Positions 8,842 to 20,599 of a stretch of 64,000 nucleotides of DNA are shown here, piece by piece; within the stretch, counting starts at the first letter, position 1; each line of letters starts with the position of its first letter. A model generated the notes under the pieces. That model worked only from the letters and a program-made list of their open reading frames with translations, searched no databases and was not told the DNA's origin. This DNA comes from Microbacterium schleiferi (GTDB taxonomy: Bacteria; Actinomycetota; Actinomycetes; Actinomycetales; Microbacteriaceae). The DNA lies in the NCBI RefSeq assembly GCF_015565955.1, contig NZ_CP064760.1:62001-126000 (forward strand). Direction: 5' to 3'. A program made the position numbers and the translations under genes.

Positions 8842-9037
8842 GATGCTGTTCTACGCCGCGAGGCCGAGCGCCGCCAATCGTTCAGCGAGACCTACGACAC
8901 CGAGCTCGAATGTGGTCAGACCATATGGTGGATTCCGCCAAACGCGCGGCCGGCACCCCAGAAGAGCGCCGCAGTGGCGGTATCCATGAGGGAGCGCGGC
9001 AATACCCGGTATGCATATCGCGCGCAGGGAGACACGT

Positions 9038-9646
9038 ATGTCGGTGAGACAGAGCCTGTTGGCGATCCTGGCCCAGGGGCCGTGCTACGGCTACCAGCTG
9101 CGGTCGGAGTTCGAGCGTCGCACCGGCTCGAGTACATCCCTCAACGTCGGCCAGATCTACAGCACCCTCGAGCGGCTTGAGCGCGACGGCTTCGTATCGC
9201 GGGGCGAGGTCGACAAGGACGGCCACACCTACTGGGAGATCACGGATGCCGGCCGGGCCGAGGCTGCCGCGTGGCTGGCGTCGCCGGTCAGCCGTAGCCT
9301 CGGGACGCGGGATGAGCTCGCGATCAAGCTCGCCCTGGCCGCGACGCTGCCGGGCGTGGACGTCATCGACCTCATCCGCGCGCAGCGGCGAACGTCGATG
9401 GCGCATCTCGAATCCCTGCGCCGTGCAACCTTCCGCGGCGACACTGGCGGCGGTCCCGAAGAACTCGCCTGGGCACTGGTCACCGAGTCGACGGTCTTCG
9501 CCGCCGAGGCGGAGGTGCGGTGGCTCGATCATGTCGAGGACCAGCTGATCGCCCATCCGGCCCGGACGATGGCGCTCGAGATCGAGACGCGGCGGCCCAA
9601 GCGGGGGCGGCCCGTCTCCTCGCGGCCGGCGCCGGTAGCCCCCTGA
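9038..9646 (+). CDS. PadR family transcriptional regulator
   Basis: 202 residues. The ATG at 9038 is preceded by AGGGAG at the right distance and is preferred over the in-frame ATG at 9011. The N-terminal winged helix reads SLLAILAQGPCYGYQLRSEF, the PadR hallmark, followed by IYSTLERLERDGFVSR. The long C-terminal helical region places it among Vir-type (PadR-like, about 180 aa) members. It stands alone, with no obvious target gene. A perfect ACCATATGGT palindrome lies upstream at 8920-8929. Confidence 0.85.
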   Translation: MSVRQSLLAILAQGPCYGYQLRSEFERRTGSSTSLNVGQIYSTLERLERDGFVSRGEVDKDGHTYWEITDAGRAEAAAWLASPVSRSLGTRDELAIKLALAATLPGVDVIDLIRAQRRTSMAHLESLRRATFRGDTGGGPEELAWALVTESTVFAAEAEVRWLDHVEDQLIAHPARTMALEIETRRPKRGRPVSSRPAPVAP

Positions 9647-9716
9647 TCCTGCCCGTAGGGCCGCGCGGGGGATGGTAGCTAGCGGTGTGCGCCGGGCTTG
9701 CGCAAGATCGCAGGGG

Positions 9717-9745
9717 TTGACGACGGTCTCTGGGCGTCGTAACGT
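9717..9745 (+). promoter_or_regulatory. Promoter of the ArsR-AHSA1 operon
   Basis: A -35 box TTGACG (9717-9722) and a -10 box TAACGT (9740-9745) are separated by exactly 17 bp. Transcription would start at about 9752-9754, on or next to the ATG at 9754, and no Shine-Dalgarno is visible, implying a leaderless transcript. Confidence 0.6.
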
Positions 9746-9763
9746 ACAATCAAATGGTTGTAC
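9744..9763. promoter_or_regulatory. Candidate ArsR operator overlapping the start codon
   Basis: GTACAATCAAATGGTTGTAC is a 20-bp imperfect palindrome with GTACAA/TTGTAC arms. It covers the -10 edge, the predicted transcription start and the first codons of the arsR-type gene, an arrangement suited to autorepression. Confidence 0.6.
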
Positions 9764-10125
9764 AAAAGGACCTCACCGATGACGAGATCGACCGCCTGTT
9801 CCATGCGCTCGCGGCCGCGACGCGACGCGACATCCTGCGGCGGACGATCGAGTCAGAGCACTCCGTGTCGGCGCTCGCGGGCGACTACGACATGTCGTTC
9901 GCCGCGGTGCAAAAGCACGTCGCCGTCCTCGAAGAGGCCGGCCTCATCATCAAACGGGCGGAGGGGCGCGAGCGTCTGGTTCGCGCCGATCCGACCATGA
10001 TCGCCCGGGCTCGCGCGCTTCTTGCACGATACGAAGACCTCTGGCGCGCCCGCATCCGACGGCTCGATGATCTCCTCGCCGAGCCAGCCGGACCCCCGAC
10101 ATCCGCCACCACGAAAGGGAACTGA
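9754..10125 (+). CDS. ArsR family transcriptional regulator
   Basis: 123 residues with a winged-helix domain: FHALAAATRRDILRRT, then the recognition segment MSFAAVQKHVAVLEEAGLI. No metal-binding Cys cluster is seen, which matches the ArsR subgroup paired with AHSA1/SRPBCC proteins. It is encoded 2 bp upstream of such a gene, so the pair forms an operon. The mRNA is probably leaderless, with the start ATG embedded in the operator. Confidence 0.85.
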   Translation: MVVQKDLTDDEIDRLFHALAAATRRDILRRTIESEHSVSALAGDYDMSFAAVQKHVAVLEEAGLIIKRAEGRERLVRADPTMIARARALLARYEDLWRARIRRLDDLLAEPAGPPTSATTKGN

Positions 10126-10127
10126 CC

Positions 10128-11108
10128 ATGCCCGTCACCTCTGTCACCACCGATCCGGAAGCGCTCACGATGACGCTCGTGGGCGACTTCGCCGCGCCCG
10201 TCGAGAGGCTCTGGCGCGCGTTCACCGAGCCCGCGCAGCTGGAGCGGTTCTGGGGGCCGCCCGGCTGGCCCGCGACCTTCACCGCGTTCGACCTCACTCC
10301 GGGTGGACGGGCGCAGTACCAGATGACCAGCCCGCAGGGCGAGGTCTCGCGGGGCGGCTGGGAGTTCATCGCCGTTGACGAACCACGGCGGTTCGAGGTG
10401 CTCGACTCGTTCCTCAACGGCGACGGAGAGGTGCTCGAGGGCACCCCCACGATGCGCGTCGAGTTCCTCTTCGAGGGCACCGCTGAGGGCTCGCGGCTCA
10501 CGAACATCACCTACTTCGATTCTCTCGATGCGCTCGAGCAGATCGTCGAGTTCGGTGCCGTTGAGGGCTCGACGCTCGCGATCAACCAGCTCGACGCCGT
10601 GCTGCAGGGCCTGCGCGAGCACGCACAGGGCACGGGCACGCGGACCGAGATTCTCAGCGACACCCATGTGCGGATCACCCGGCTGATCGACGGACCGCGC
10701 GAGCTCGTCTGGCGCGCCCACACCGAGCCCGAGCTGATGAAGAAGTGGCTGCTCGGTCCCGACGGATGGCGAATGACGGTGTGCGAGATCGACCCCACCG
10801 TCGGTGGTCGCTACCAGTACGAGTGGACGCCCGACGACGGTGTCGAGGGTGAGGCATTCGGGTTCGATGGCGAGACGTTGGTGAGCGAGGCTCCGAAGCG
10901 CGCGGTCACGACCGAGCACATGACCGGCACCGACTTCCCGCCGACGCTCAACGACCTCTCGCTCTATGAAGAGGACGGCGCGACGCTCATCACGGTGCTC
11001 ATCGAGTATCCCGACAAGGACACCCGCGACATGGTTCTCGCCACCGGCATGACTGACGGCATGGAAACCAGCTACGCCCGCCTCGAGAGGGAGCTTTTGC
11101 CGGCCTGA
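10128..11108 (+). CDS. SRPBCC/AHSA1 protein with two tandem domains
   Basis: 326 residues, about twice the usual single-domain length. Both halves carry the AHSA1 pattern: a starting strand plus helix of the type APVERLWRAFTEPAQLERFW (about 24-43) and PRELVWRAHTEPELMKKW (about 187-204), each followed by a GGR-containing strand region. The fold binds hydrophobic ligands or co-chaperone partners; the ligand is unknown. It is co-transcribed with the ArsR regulator. The fusion keeps one domain pair in a single chain. Confidence 0.85.
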   Translation: MPVTSVTTDPEALTMTLVGDFAAPVERLWRAFTEPAQLERFWGPPGWPATFTAFDLTPGGRAQYQMTSPQGEVSRGGWEFIAVDEPRRFEVLDSFLNGDGEVLEGTPTMRVEFLFEGTAEGSRLTNITYFDSLDALEQIVEFGAVEGSTLAINQLDAVLQGLREHAQGTGTRTEILSDTHVRITRLIDGPRELVWRAHTEPELMKKWLLGPDGWRMTVCEIDPTVGGRYQYEWTPDDGVEGEAFGFDGETLVSEAPKRAVTTEHMTGTDFPPTLNDLSLYEEDGATLITVLIEYPDKDTRDMVLATGMTDGMETSYARLERELLPA

Positions 11109-11180
11109 GTCGCCGCCCGCGGCATCCGCTGCGCCCGCCCCGCTGAGCCCGGCCCCGGTCCCCGCCCTGGCGTGGCCGCC

Positions 11181-11236
11181 GAGACACAACCTGGCGCGTG
11201 AGCCGCGGGTCCGTCCGTCGCGCGAGGTGGTGTTTC
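11181..11236. repeat. Palindromic repeat family 2, copy A
   Basis: Left arm GAGACACAACCTGGCGCG and right arm CGCGCGAGGTGGTGTTTC enclose a loop containing gcgggtccgtccg. The element is nearly identical to the one at 13748-13805. It lies after the AHSA1 gene, where it may act as a terminator. Confidence 0.7.
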
Positions 11237-11241
11237 ACGCG

Positions 11242-11295
11242 AAGGGTCATGACACGCCGTTGCCAACCGGCAGGGTGCGGCGTGTTGTGACCCTT
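11242..11295. terminator. Second hairpin downstream of the AHSA1 gene
   Basis: Arms AAGGGTCATGACACGCCG (11242-11259) and CGGCGTGTTGTGACCCTT (11278-11295) pair over 18 positions with two mismatches. It follows repeat copy A directly, so two long hairpins are stacked in 115 bp. It probably helps insulate the ArsR operon from the PadR operon. Confidence 0.5.
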
Positions 11296-11312
11296 CGGCG
11301 TTGGACGAGGGC

Positions 11313-11340
11313 TTGCGGACTCAGTACTCAGTGTTACTAT
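11313..11340 (+). promoter_or_regulatory. Promoter of the PadR-DUF1048-ABC operon
   Basis: A -35-like TTGCGG (11313-11318) and a good -10 box TACTAT (11335-11340) are separated by 16 bp, 38 bp upstream of the chosen PadR start. Confidence 0.45.
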
Positions 11341-11366
11341 CTACCAGTAGTAAGTAATGCTGAGTA
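11325..11366. promoter_or_regulatory. Candidate PadR operator
   Basis: An AT-rich dyad with TACTCAG (11325-11331) and CTGAGTA (11360-11366) as outer arms and TTACT/AGTAA inside. It overlaps the -10 box and the transcription start region of the downstream operon, as expected for PadR autorepression. Confidence 0.55.
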
Positions 11367-11378
11367 GTGAGGATGCCG

Positions 11379-11726
11379 ATGGGCAAGCAGATGACCGAGA
11401 TGCTCAAGGGCACGCTCGAGGGCATCGTTCTCGCACTTCTCGCCGTCGGGCCGGCGTACGGATACGAGATCACGGCGCGGCTGCGCGAGCGCGGCTTCAC
11501 CGACATCGCGGAGGGCACGATCTACGCACTGCTGGTGCGGATCGAGCAGCGCGGGCTCGTGGATGTCGAGAAGGTGCCGTCCGAGAAGGGACCTCCCCGC
11601 AAGGTGTACTCCCTCAACGATCGCGGGCGCGACGACCTCGAGGAGTTCTGGCGCACCTGGAGCTTCCTCTCGGAACGCCTCGATCAGCTCCACACCACCG
11701 AGGACCACACCGAAGGGAGCGACTAA
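11379..11726 (+). CDS. PadR family transcriptional regulator (short form)
   Basis: 115 residues from the ATG at 11379, chosen because GAGG lies a few bases upstream. GTG 11367 and ATG 11373 are also in frame. The winged helix includes GIVLALLAVGPAYGYEITARL and TIYALLVRIEQRGLV. It ends shortly after the DNA-binding domain, as in subfamily 2 PadR proteins that control drug-efflux ABC operons. It precedes a DUF1048 gene and an ABC ATPase/permease pair, a recurrent actinobacterial arrangement. Confidence 0.88.
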   Translation: MGKQMTEMLKGTLEGIVLALLAVGPAYGYEITARLRERGFTDIAEGTIYALLVRIEQRGLVDVEKVPSEKGPPRKVYSLNDRGRDDLEEFWRTWSFLSERLDQLHTTEDHTEGSD

Positions 11727-11728
11727 CC

Positions 11729-12118
11729 ATGGCCGCGAAGTGGATCGAGCTCGTGACGGGCTCACTGGATGACAAGCGCCGCTGGCGCGCGTACAAGGAA
11801 CGCGTGAAGCAGTTGCCGGCCCCGTATCGCACGGCAGTCGACGGCATCGAGCGCTATCTGATGTACGTCGGAGGAACGGCCGACGGCGGGCCCCTAATGC
11901 TCGCAATGGTCGACGACCTTGCCGACCTCTTCGAGCGCGCCGCCGTCGACGGAACGCCCGTGCGCGAGATCGTCGGCGACGACCCGGTCGCCTTCGTCGA
12001 GGACTTCAAAGCGAACTACGGACTCGGATCGTGGATCACGAAGGAACAGCGACGGCTCATCGACGCGATCGCCGAGGCAGAAGCTGCCGCCTCCACCGGC
12101 GCGGGGGATACGCCATGA
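11729..12118 (+). CDS. DUF1048 domain-containing protein
   Basis: 129 residues, helical and acidic, with the DUF1048 pattern: an N-terminal KWIELVTGSLDDKRRWRAYK and a central YLMYVGGTADGGPLMLAMVDDLADLFE. The family consists of small cytoplasmic helical proteins usually encoded next to PadR regulators. The molecular role is unknown. It starts 2 bp after the padR stop and overlaps the ABC ATPase gene by 4 bp (ATGA at 12115). Confidence 0.85.
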   Translation: MAAKWIELVTGSLDDKRRWRAYKERVKQLPAPYRTAVDGIERYLMYVGGTADGGPLMLAMVDDLADLFERAAVDGTPVREIVGDDPVAFVEDFKANYGLGSWITKEQRRLIDAIAEAEAAASTGAGDTP

Positions 12119-12942
12119 CCGCCGCAACAGCTGCCCCGGCATCCGCGATTCGCGTCTCGGGCCTCACGAAGTCCTTCGGCCCACTCGACGTGCTCCGCGG
12201 CGTCGACCTCGACGTGCCGACCGGGTCGATCGTCGCTCTGCTCGGCTCCAACGGCGCGGGCAAGACGACGCTCGTGCGGATCCTCGCGACCCTCACGCAC
12301 CAGGATGCCGGCGCCGCCGTGGTCGCGGGCGCCGATGTCACCGCCGATCCCGCCCGGGTGCGCGAGACGATCAGCCTCACCGGACAGTTCACCGCTGTCG
12401 ACGATGTGTTGACCGGTCGCGAGAATCTGGCGCTCGTGGCGCGGCTGCGTCACCTCCCCGATCCGCGGGGGATCGCCGATGCGTTGCTGGCCCGTTTCGG
12501 ATTGACGGATGCCGGAACTCGCCCCGCTGGCACCTACTCGGGCGGCATGAAACGGCGCCTCGACATCGCGATGAGTCTGATCGGCAACCCGCCGGTGATC
12601 TTCCTCGACGAACCCACCACGGGCCTCGATCCCCAGGCGCGGATCGAGGTGTGGGATGCGGTGCGTGAGCTCGCCGCCGGCGGAACCACTGTCTTGTTGA
12701 CGACCCAGTACCTCGACGAGGCCGAGCACCTCGCCGACCGGATCGCGATCCTGCACGAGGGACGGATCATCGCCGACGGCACGCTCGCAGAACTCAAGGC
12801 ACTTCTTCCGCCCGCCACCGTCGAGTACGTCGAGAAGCAGCCGACGCTCGAAGAGGTGTTCCTCGCCATCGTCGGCACACCCGCAGGCGCCCGCGCAGGC
12901 GCAACGGATGCCGACACCCCCGCGCCCGAGGAGGCGAAATGA
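12115..12942 (+). CDS. ABC transporter ATP-binding protein, DrrA-like
   Basis: 275 residues with Walker A GSNGAGKTT (about 43-51), signature YSGGMKRRLD near 140, Walker B VIFLDEPTTGLDP near 160, and the DrrA-type C-terminal segment YVEKQPTLEEVFLAIVG. Such ATPases drive daunorubicin/doxorubicin-resistance-type exporters. It overlaps DUF1048 upstream (ATGA) and the permease downstream (ATGA at 12939). Confidence 0.9.
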   Translation: MTAATAAPASAIRVSGLTKSFGPLDVLRGVDLDVPTGSIVALLGSNGAGKTTLVRILATLTHQDAGAAVVAGADVTADPARVRETISLTGQFTAVDDVLTGRENLALVARLRHLPDPRGIADALLARFGLTDAGTRPAGTYSGGMKRRLDIAMSLIGNPPVIFLDEPTTGLDPQARIEVWDAVRELAAGGTTVLLTTQYLDEAEHLADRIAILHEGRIIADGTLAELKALLPPATVEYVEKQPTLEEVFLAIVGTPAGARAGATDADTPAPEEAK

Positions 12943-13700
12943 CCACGCACGTGATCGCCGATACGACGGCGTTGACCACCCGGTCGCTCCGGCACATCCT
13001 GCGAAGCCCCGACACGATCATCACGACAGCAGTCATGCCGATCGGCATCCTGCTGCTGTTCGTGTTCGTCCTCGGAGGCGCGATCGATACCGGCAGTCAG
13101 TCCTATATCGACTACCTGCTCCCCGGCATCCTGCTCATCACGATCGCCTCGGGGGTGTCGTACACCGCCTATCGGCTGTTCCTTGACCTGCAGGGCGGGA
13201 TGTTCGAGCGGTTCCAGTCGATGCCGATCGCCCGCTCCAGTGCCCTGTGGGCGCACGTCCTGACCTCGCTCGCGGCGAACCTGGTGTCGCTGGCGATCGT
13301 CATCGGGGTGGCGTTCCTCCTCGGCTTCCGCTCCGGTGCCGGAGTACTCGCGTGGCTCGCCGTCGTCGGCATCCTGCTGCTGTTCACCCTGAGTCTCACG
13401 TGGCTCGCGGTGTTCGCGGGTCTCGCCGCGAAGTCCGCAGACGGCGCGATCGCGTTCTCCTACCCGCTGATCTTCCTGCCGTTCATCAGCTCGGCGTTCG
13501 TGCCGACCGACACGATGCCTGGGCCGGTGGCCTGGTTCGCCGAGTATCAGCCCGTGACGCCGATCGTCGATACGATCCGGGCTCTGCTCGCGGGCCAGCC
13601 CGTCGGCGCCGACATCTGGATCGCGCTGGCCTGGATGCTCGGCATCCTGATCGTCGGGTACGCGCTGGCGATGCTGCGCTACCGTCGCCGCACCCGCTGA
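12939..13700 (+). CDS. ABC-2 type transporter permease, DrrB-like
   Basis: 253 residues with six predicted membrane helices and the DrrB family segments QGGMFERFQSMPIARS and PTDTMPGPVAWFAEYQPVTP. It forms the membrane channel for the DrrA-like ATPase, presumably exporting a hydrophobic drug under control of the adjacent PadR protein. It is the last gene of the operon and is followed by palindrome copy B. Confidence 0.9.
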   Translation: MTTHVIADTTALTTRSLRHILRSPDTIITTAVMPIGILLLFVFVLGGAIDTGSQSYIDYLLPGILLITIASGVSYTAYRLFLDLQGGMFERFQSMPIARSSALWAHVLTSLAANLVSLAIVIGVAFLLGFRSGAGVLAWLAVVGILLLFTLSLTWLAVFAGLAAKSADGAIAFSYPLIFLPFISSAFVPTDTMPGPVAWFAEYQPVTPIVDTIRALLAGQPVGADIWIALAWMLGILIVGYALAMLRYRRRTR

Positions 13701-13747
13701 GCCCGGCCCGGCCCGCGGATGGCCGGTCTGGCCGCCGGTCTGGCCGC

Positions 13748-13805
13748 TGAGACACAACCTGGCGCGTGAGGCGCGGGTCCGTCCGTCGCGCGAGGTTGTG
13801 TCTCA
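13748..13805. repeat. Palindromic repeat family 2, copy B
   Basis: Arms TGAGACACAACCTGGCGCG (13748-13766) and CGCGCGAGGTTGTGTCTCA (13787-13805) are 19-bp inverted repeats with one mismatch. It lies between the convergent DrrB-like and sufU genes and can act as a bidirectional terminator. Its core is shared with copy A at 11181-11236. Confidence 0.75.
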
Positions 13806-13852
13806 CGCGGATGGCGGATGCGGCTGCGGCGGATGCGGCGGGTGCGGGGGCG

Positions 13853-14295
13853 TCAGGCGGTCTGGGCGAGGCCCTCTTCCAGGGCGACCCAGGCGAGCAT
13901 GGCGCACTTCACGCGGGCGCTGAACTTCGAGACGCCCGAGAGGGCTGCGGCGTCCTCGTAGATCTCCTCATCGAGGTCGATCGTGCCGCGTGAGCGCAAC
14001 GCCTCGCGGAAGCCATCGATCAGCTCGGTCGCCTTCTCGCGCGGGACGCCGTTGACGAGGTCGACGAGCATGGATGCCGAGGCCTGCGAGATCGAGCAGC
14101 CCTGACCTTCCCACGTCACATCGCGGATCGTCTGCCCGTCATCCGAGACGCGCACCCGCAGGGTGACTTCGTCGCCGCAGATCGGGTTGCGCTGGTAGCT
14201 CGTGCCGGAGTGGTCGTCGGCCTCGGCCAAACCGAAGCCGTGCGGACGCTTGGAGTGGTCCAGGATCAGTTCCTGGTACAGGGATTCAAGACTCA

Positions 14296-14296
<1 letters not shown>
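13853..14296 (-). CDS. sufU: SUF-type Fe-S cluster assembly protein SufU
   Basis: 147 residues with the three conserved cysteines of SufU at C40 (NPICGDEV), C67 (GQGCSISQ) and C131 (RVKCAMLAW), plus the conserved acidic D42 after the first. SufU is a Zn-dependent sulfurtransferase that accepts persulfide from SufS. The ATG at 14296 overlaps the sufS stop by one base. Here sufU and sufS stand apart from any sufBCD genes. Confidence 0.92.
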
Positions 14297-17714
<3,418 letters not shown>

Positions 17715-17768
17715 GGCGGGCGAGATTACGCCTGCGCGCGCGGGAGCGCAAGCGGCGAATATCCCTGA

Positions 17769-18782
17769 TCAGTCCCGACGTCGAGCGGTGCTGCCGCGTA
17801 CGACCAGCTCGTACGGCAACTCCTCGCGGTCGGGCACGGCGCCGGCGGGCCGTTCGAGTTCGTGCAGGATCGCGGCGGCGGCCCGAGCGCCCTGGCCCGA
17901 CGGGAACTGGTCAACCGTCGTGAGCTGGAAGAAGCGGCCGAGCTCGTGGCCGTCGATGCCGGCCACCGACAGGTCTTCGGGCACGCGATACCCGAGGTCG
18001 CGCGCGGCCAACATCGCCCCGATGGCCATCTCGTCGGATGCTGCGAAGATCGCTGTCGGGGTTGCTCCGGGGCGGCCGAGGAGCTGCTTCGCAGCGCGGA
18101 ATCCGCCTTCGATCGTGAAGTCGCCGGGTTCGAACAGTTCCGGTCGCGGGTCGACTCCCGCCGCGCGCAGCGCTAACTCGAACCCGTGCCGGCGGCTGGA
18201 CGGGATGTGGAAGTCGATGTCGAACTCGGGGTCGGCGCCGATATGGCCGATGTCGCGGTGACCCATCGCCAGCAGGTGCTCGGTGGCCAGACGCCCCAAC
18301 CCGACATCGTCGATCGATAGTGTCGGAAGCAGGGCGTTGGGTCCGCCGATCGCGATCACCGGCATCCCGAGCGACAGCAGCGCCCGCGACTCGTACTCGC
18401 CGAGCTCCAGCGCGACGGCGATGACCCCGTCGACGCGTTGCCGGCGCAGGAACGTGTCGAAGACCTGCCGTCGGTGCTCGAGGTCCGGGGTCACGTTGTA
18501 GAGCGTGATGTCGTATCCGGCACGAGTCACTTCGGTGGCGATGCCGCTGAGCAGCGTGCTGAAGAACCACCTGTCGATGTGGGGGATGACGACACCGATG
18601 TTGCGGGTGCGTCCGGATGCCAGGCTCGACGCCGACGAGGATACGACGTAGCCGAGTCGGCGGGCAGCCTCCTGGACCCGCTCACGGGTGGGTTCCGAGA
18701 CGTTGTGCTTCCCGCTCAGCGCGCGCGAAACGGTCGCCGTGGAGACGCCCGCCTCGCGGGCTACCTCATCGATTCCGACCAT
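17769..18782 (-). CDS. LacI family transcriptional regulator
   Basis: 337 residues: an N-terminal LacI helix-turn-helix (GIDEVAREAGVSTATVSRAL, then the hinge helix RRLGYV) and a periplasmic-binding-like effector domain (IGVVIPHIDRWFFSTLLSGI). It starts 15 bp after the alpha-glucosidase stop, so it is the second gene of that operon. It probably represses through the TGCAAGCGCTTACA site upstream of the glucosidase. Confidence 0.9.
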   Translation of the reverse strand: MVGIDEVAREAGVSTATVSRALSGKHNVSEPTRERVQEAARRLGYVVSSSASSLASGRTRNIGVVIPHIDRWFFSTLLSGIATEVTRAGYDITLYNVTPDLEHRRQVFDTFLRRQRVDGVIAVALELGEYESRALLSLGMPVIAIGGPNALLPTLSIDDVGLGRLATEHLLAMGHRDIGHIGADPEFDIDFHIPSSRRHGFELALRAAGVDPRPELFEPGDFTIEGGFRAAKQLLGRPGATPTAIFAASDEMAIGAMLAARDLGYRVPEDLSVAGIDGHELGRFFQLTTVDQFPSGQGARAAAAILHELERPAGAVPDREELPYELVVRGSTARRRD

Positions 18783-18797
18783 GGCGACCCCCGCGAC

Positions 18798-20482
18798 TCA
18801 CTCGCCGGTGAGCCACACCGCCTGGTCGACCGGCAGCATCCTGTCGGCGAGCGGGCCGCTGGAGACGACGATCCTGCCCGACGGAAGCTCGATGGGCTCG
18901 TCGCTCAGGTTGGCCACGGCAGTGATGGACCCGTTGCGGAACGCGATGACATCGGGGCCGAAACCGTCGACCCAGTCGAGAACCCCTGCACCCAGGCCGC
19001 GTGCGCGACGCTCGGCGAGGAGGTTCTTGTAGAGAGTGAGGGTCGATTCCGGATCGTCGCGCTGGGCGTCGCGAGCCAGGCCCGCCCACTCCGTGGGCTG
19101 CGGCAGCCAGGACTCGCCGGTGGTGTTGAAGCCGTAGGCGGGTCCTTCCGAGGTCCACGGCAGCGGCACGCGGCATCCGTCTCGGCCATACCGCTCACCC
19201 TTGGTGCGGAACCAGGTCGGATCCTGGCGCGCCTCGTCGGGAAGATCGATCACCTCGGGCAGGCCGAGCTCTTCTCCCTGGTAGAGGTAGGCAGATCCGG
19301 GGAGCGCAAGCATCAGCGTCGTCGCGGCGCGGGCACGGCGCAGTCCGACCTCGGGGATCGGCTTGCCGGGGACTTCGGCCCGATCCCCGCCCCCTGCGGG
19401 TTCTCGGCGGTCAGCGCAAGACGAGATGCATGGCGGACGACGTCGTGGTTGGAGAGCACCCAGGTGCTGGGGGCCCCAACCGCGCCGTAGCTCTCGAGCG
19501 AGTCGGCGATCACGGCGCGCAGCTTCTCGGCATCCCAGGGAGTCTCGAGGTACTCGAAGTTGAAGGCCTGGTGCATCTCGTCGGGCCGCACCCAGAGGGC
19601 GGTCTGGGCGATCGTGGGGAGCCACGCCTCCGCGCACAGCGCACGGTCGCCGTCATACTCGGCGAGCAGCGCATGCCAGTCGCGGTAGATCTCGTGCACG
19701 CCCTCCTGCCCCCAGTACGGGACGGCGGCCTCGCCGCCCCCCATCGAGCCCGCGTCCTTCGGCGGCGTGTAGTCGGGCAGGCCCTCCGCCTTCACGAGCC
19801 CGTGGGCGACGTCCACACGGAAACCGTCGACGCCGCGATCGAGCCAGAAGCGCAGGATGCGGCGGAACTCCTCGCGCACCTCGGGGTTGGACCAGTCGAA
19901 ATCCGGTTGCGAGGCATCGAACAGGTGCAGGTACCACTGACCGGGGGTGCCGTCGGGTTCGGTCAGGCGCGTCCAGGCGCCACCGCCGAAGACCGACTCC
20001 CAGTTATTGGGCGGTAGGTCGCCCCCGGCGCCGGTGCCATCACGGAAGATGTACCGCGCACGCTCGGGGCTGCCGGCGGGAGACGCGATCGCTTTCTGGA
20101 ACCACTCATGCTGATCGGACGAGTGGTTGGGGACGAGGTCGACGATGATCCGGATGCCGCGGGCGTGCGCCTGCGCGAGCATCTCGTCGAAGTCGGCCAG
20201 CGTGCCGAAGATCGGGTCGACATCGCAGTAGTCCGCGACGTCGTATCCGGCATCCTTCTGGGGCGAGCGCTGGAACGGGCTGAGCCAGATCGCGTCGACG
20301 CCGAGCGCCGCCAGGTCGCCGAGGTGGCTCGTCACACCGCGCAGGTCGCCGATGCCATCGCCCGACTGGTCGGCGAACGAGCGGGGGTAGATCTGGTAAA
20401 TAACGGCCGTGCGCCACCACTCGCCGCCGGGCGCGTCCTCGCGTGAGATCACGGGAGCAGTGACGGAGTCTGCAGAAGTCAT
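18798..20482 (-). CDS. GH13 alpha-glucosidase/oligo-1,6-glucosidase (frameshifted as sequenced)
   Basis: A family 13 glycoside hydrolase split into two frames. The N-terminal part carries VIYQIYPRSFADQSGDGIGD, DLVPNHSSDQ, the nucleophile in GVDGFRVDVAHG, the acid/base in CAEAWLP and LSNHDVVRH. The C-terminal part carries LMLALPGSAYLYQGEELGLP and the beta domain. Adding one G to the run at 19368-19371 (plus strand) joins PKSP to GKPIPEVGLRR and gives about 561 residues, the normal family length. It should hydrolyse maltose or isomaltose-type oligosaccharides in the cytoplasm. The start used is ATG 20482. It forms an operon with lacI. Confidence 0.85.
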
Positions 20483-20506
20483 GGAGCACACGATACTGCA
20501 CCGGTG

Positions 20507-20520
20507 TGCAAGCGCTTACA
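20507..20520. promoter_or_regulatory. LacI-family operator
   Basis: TGCAAGCGCTTACA matches the general LacI/GalR operator form (central CG, AAGCGCTT core, TG/CA ends). It lies 24 bp upstream of the alpha-glucosidase start and is probably bound by the LacI protein encoded second in that operon. Confidence 0.7.
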
Positions 20521-20599
20521 TGAGGATGGGCCGCCGGGTGGATCTGCTGCCGAGTTGTTACGACACGCGCCGGTTACGCGCACGCCGTAGTCTGTCCGC

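Noticed and set aside
8911..8930. Definite PadR operator at ACCATATGGT
   Set aside because: The palindrome is perfect but only 10 bp and more than 100 bp from the PadR start, with no second half-site. Mentioned in the gene entry only.
11357..11728. A longer DUF1048 protein starting at 11357
   Set aside because: The extra codons are an out-of-frame reading of the padR gene. The ATG at 11729 right after the padR stop gives the family-length protein.
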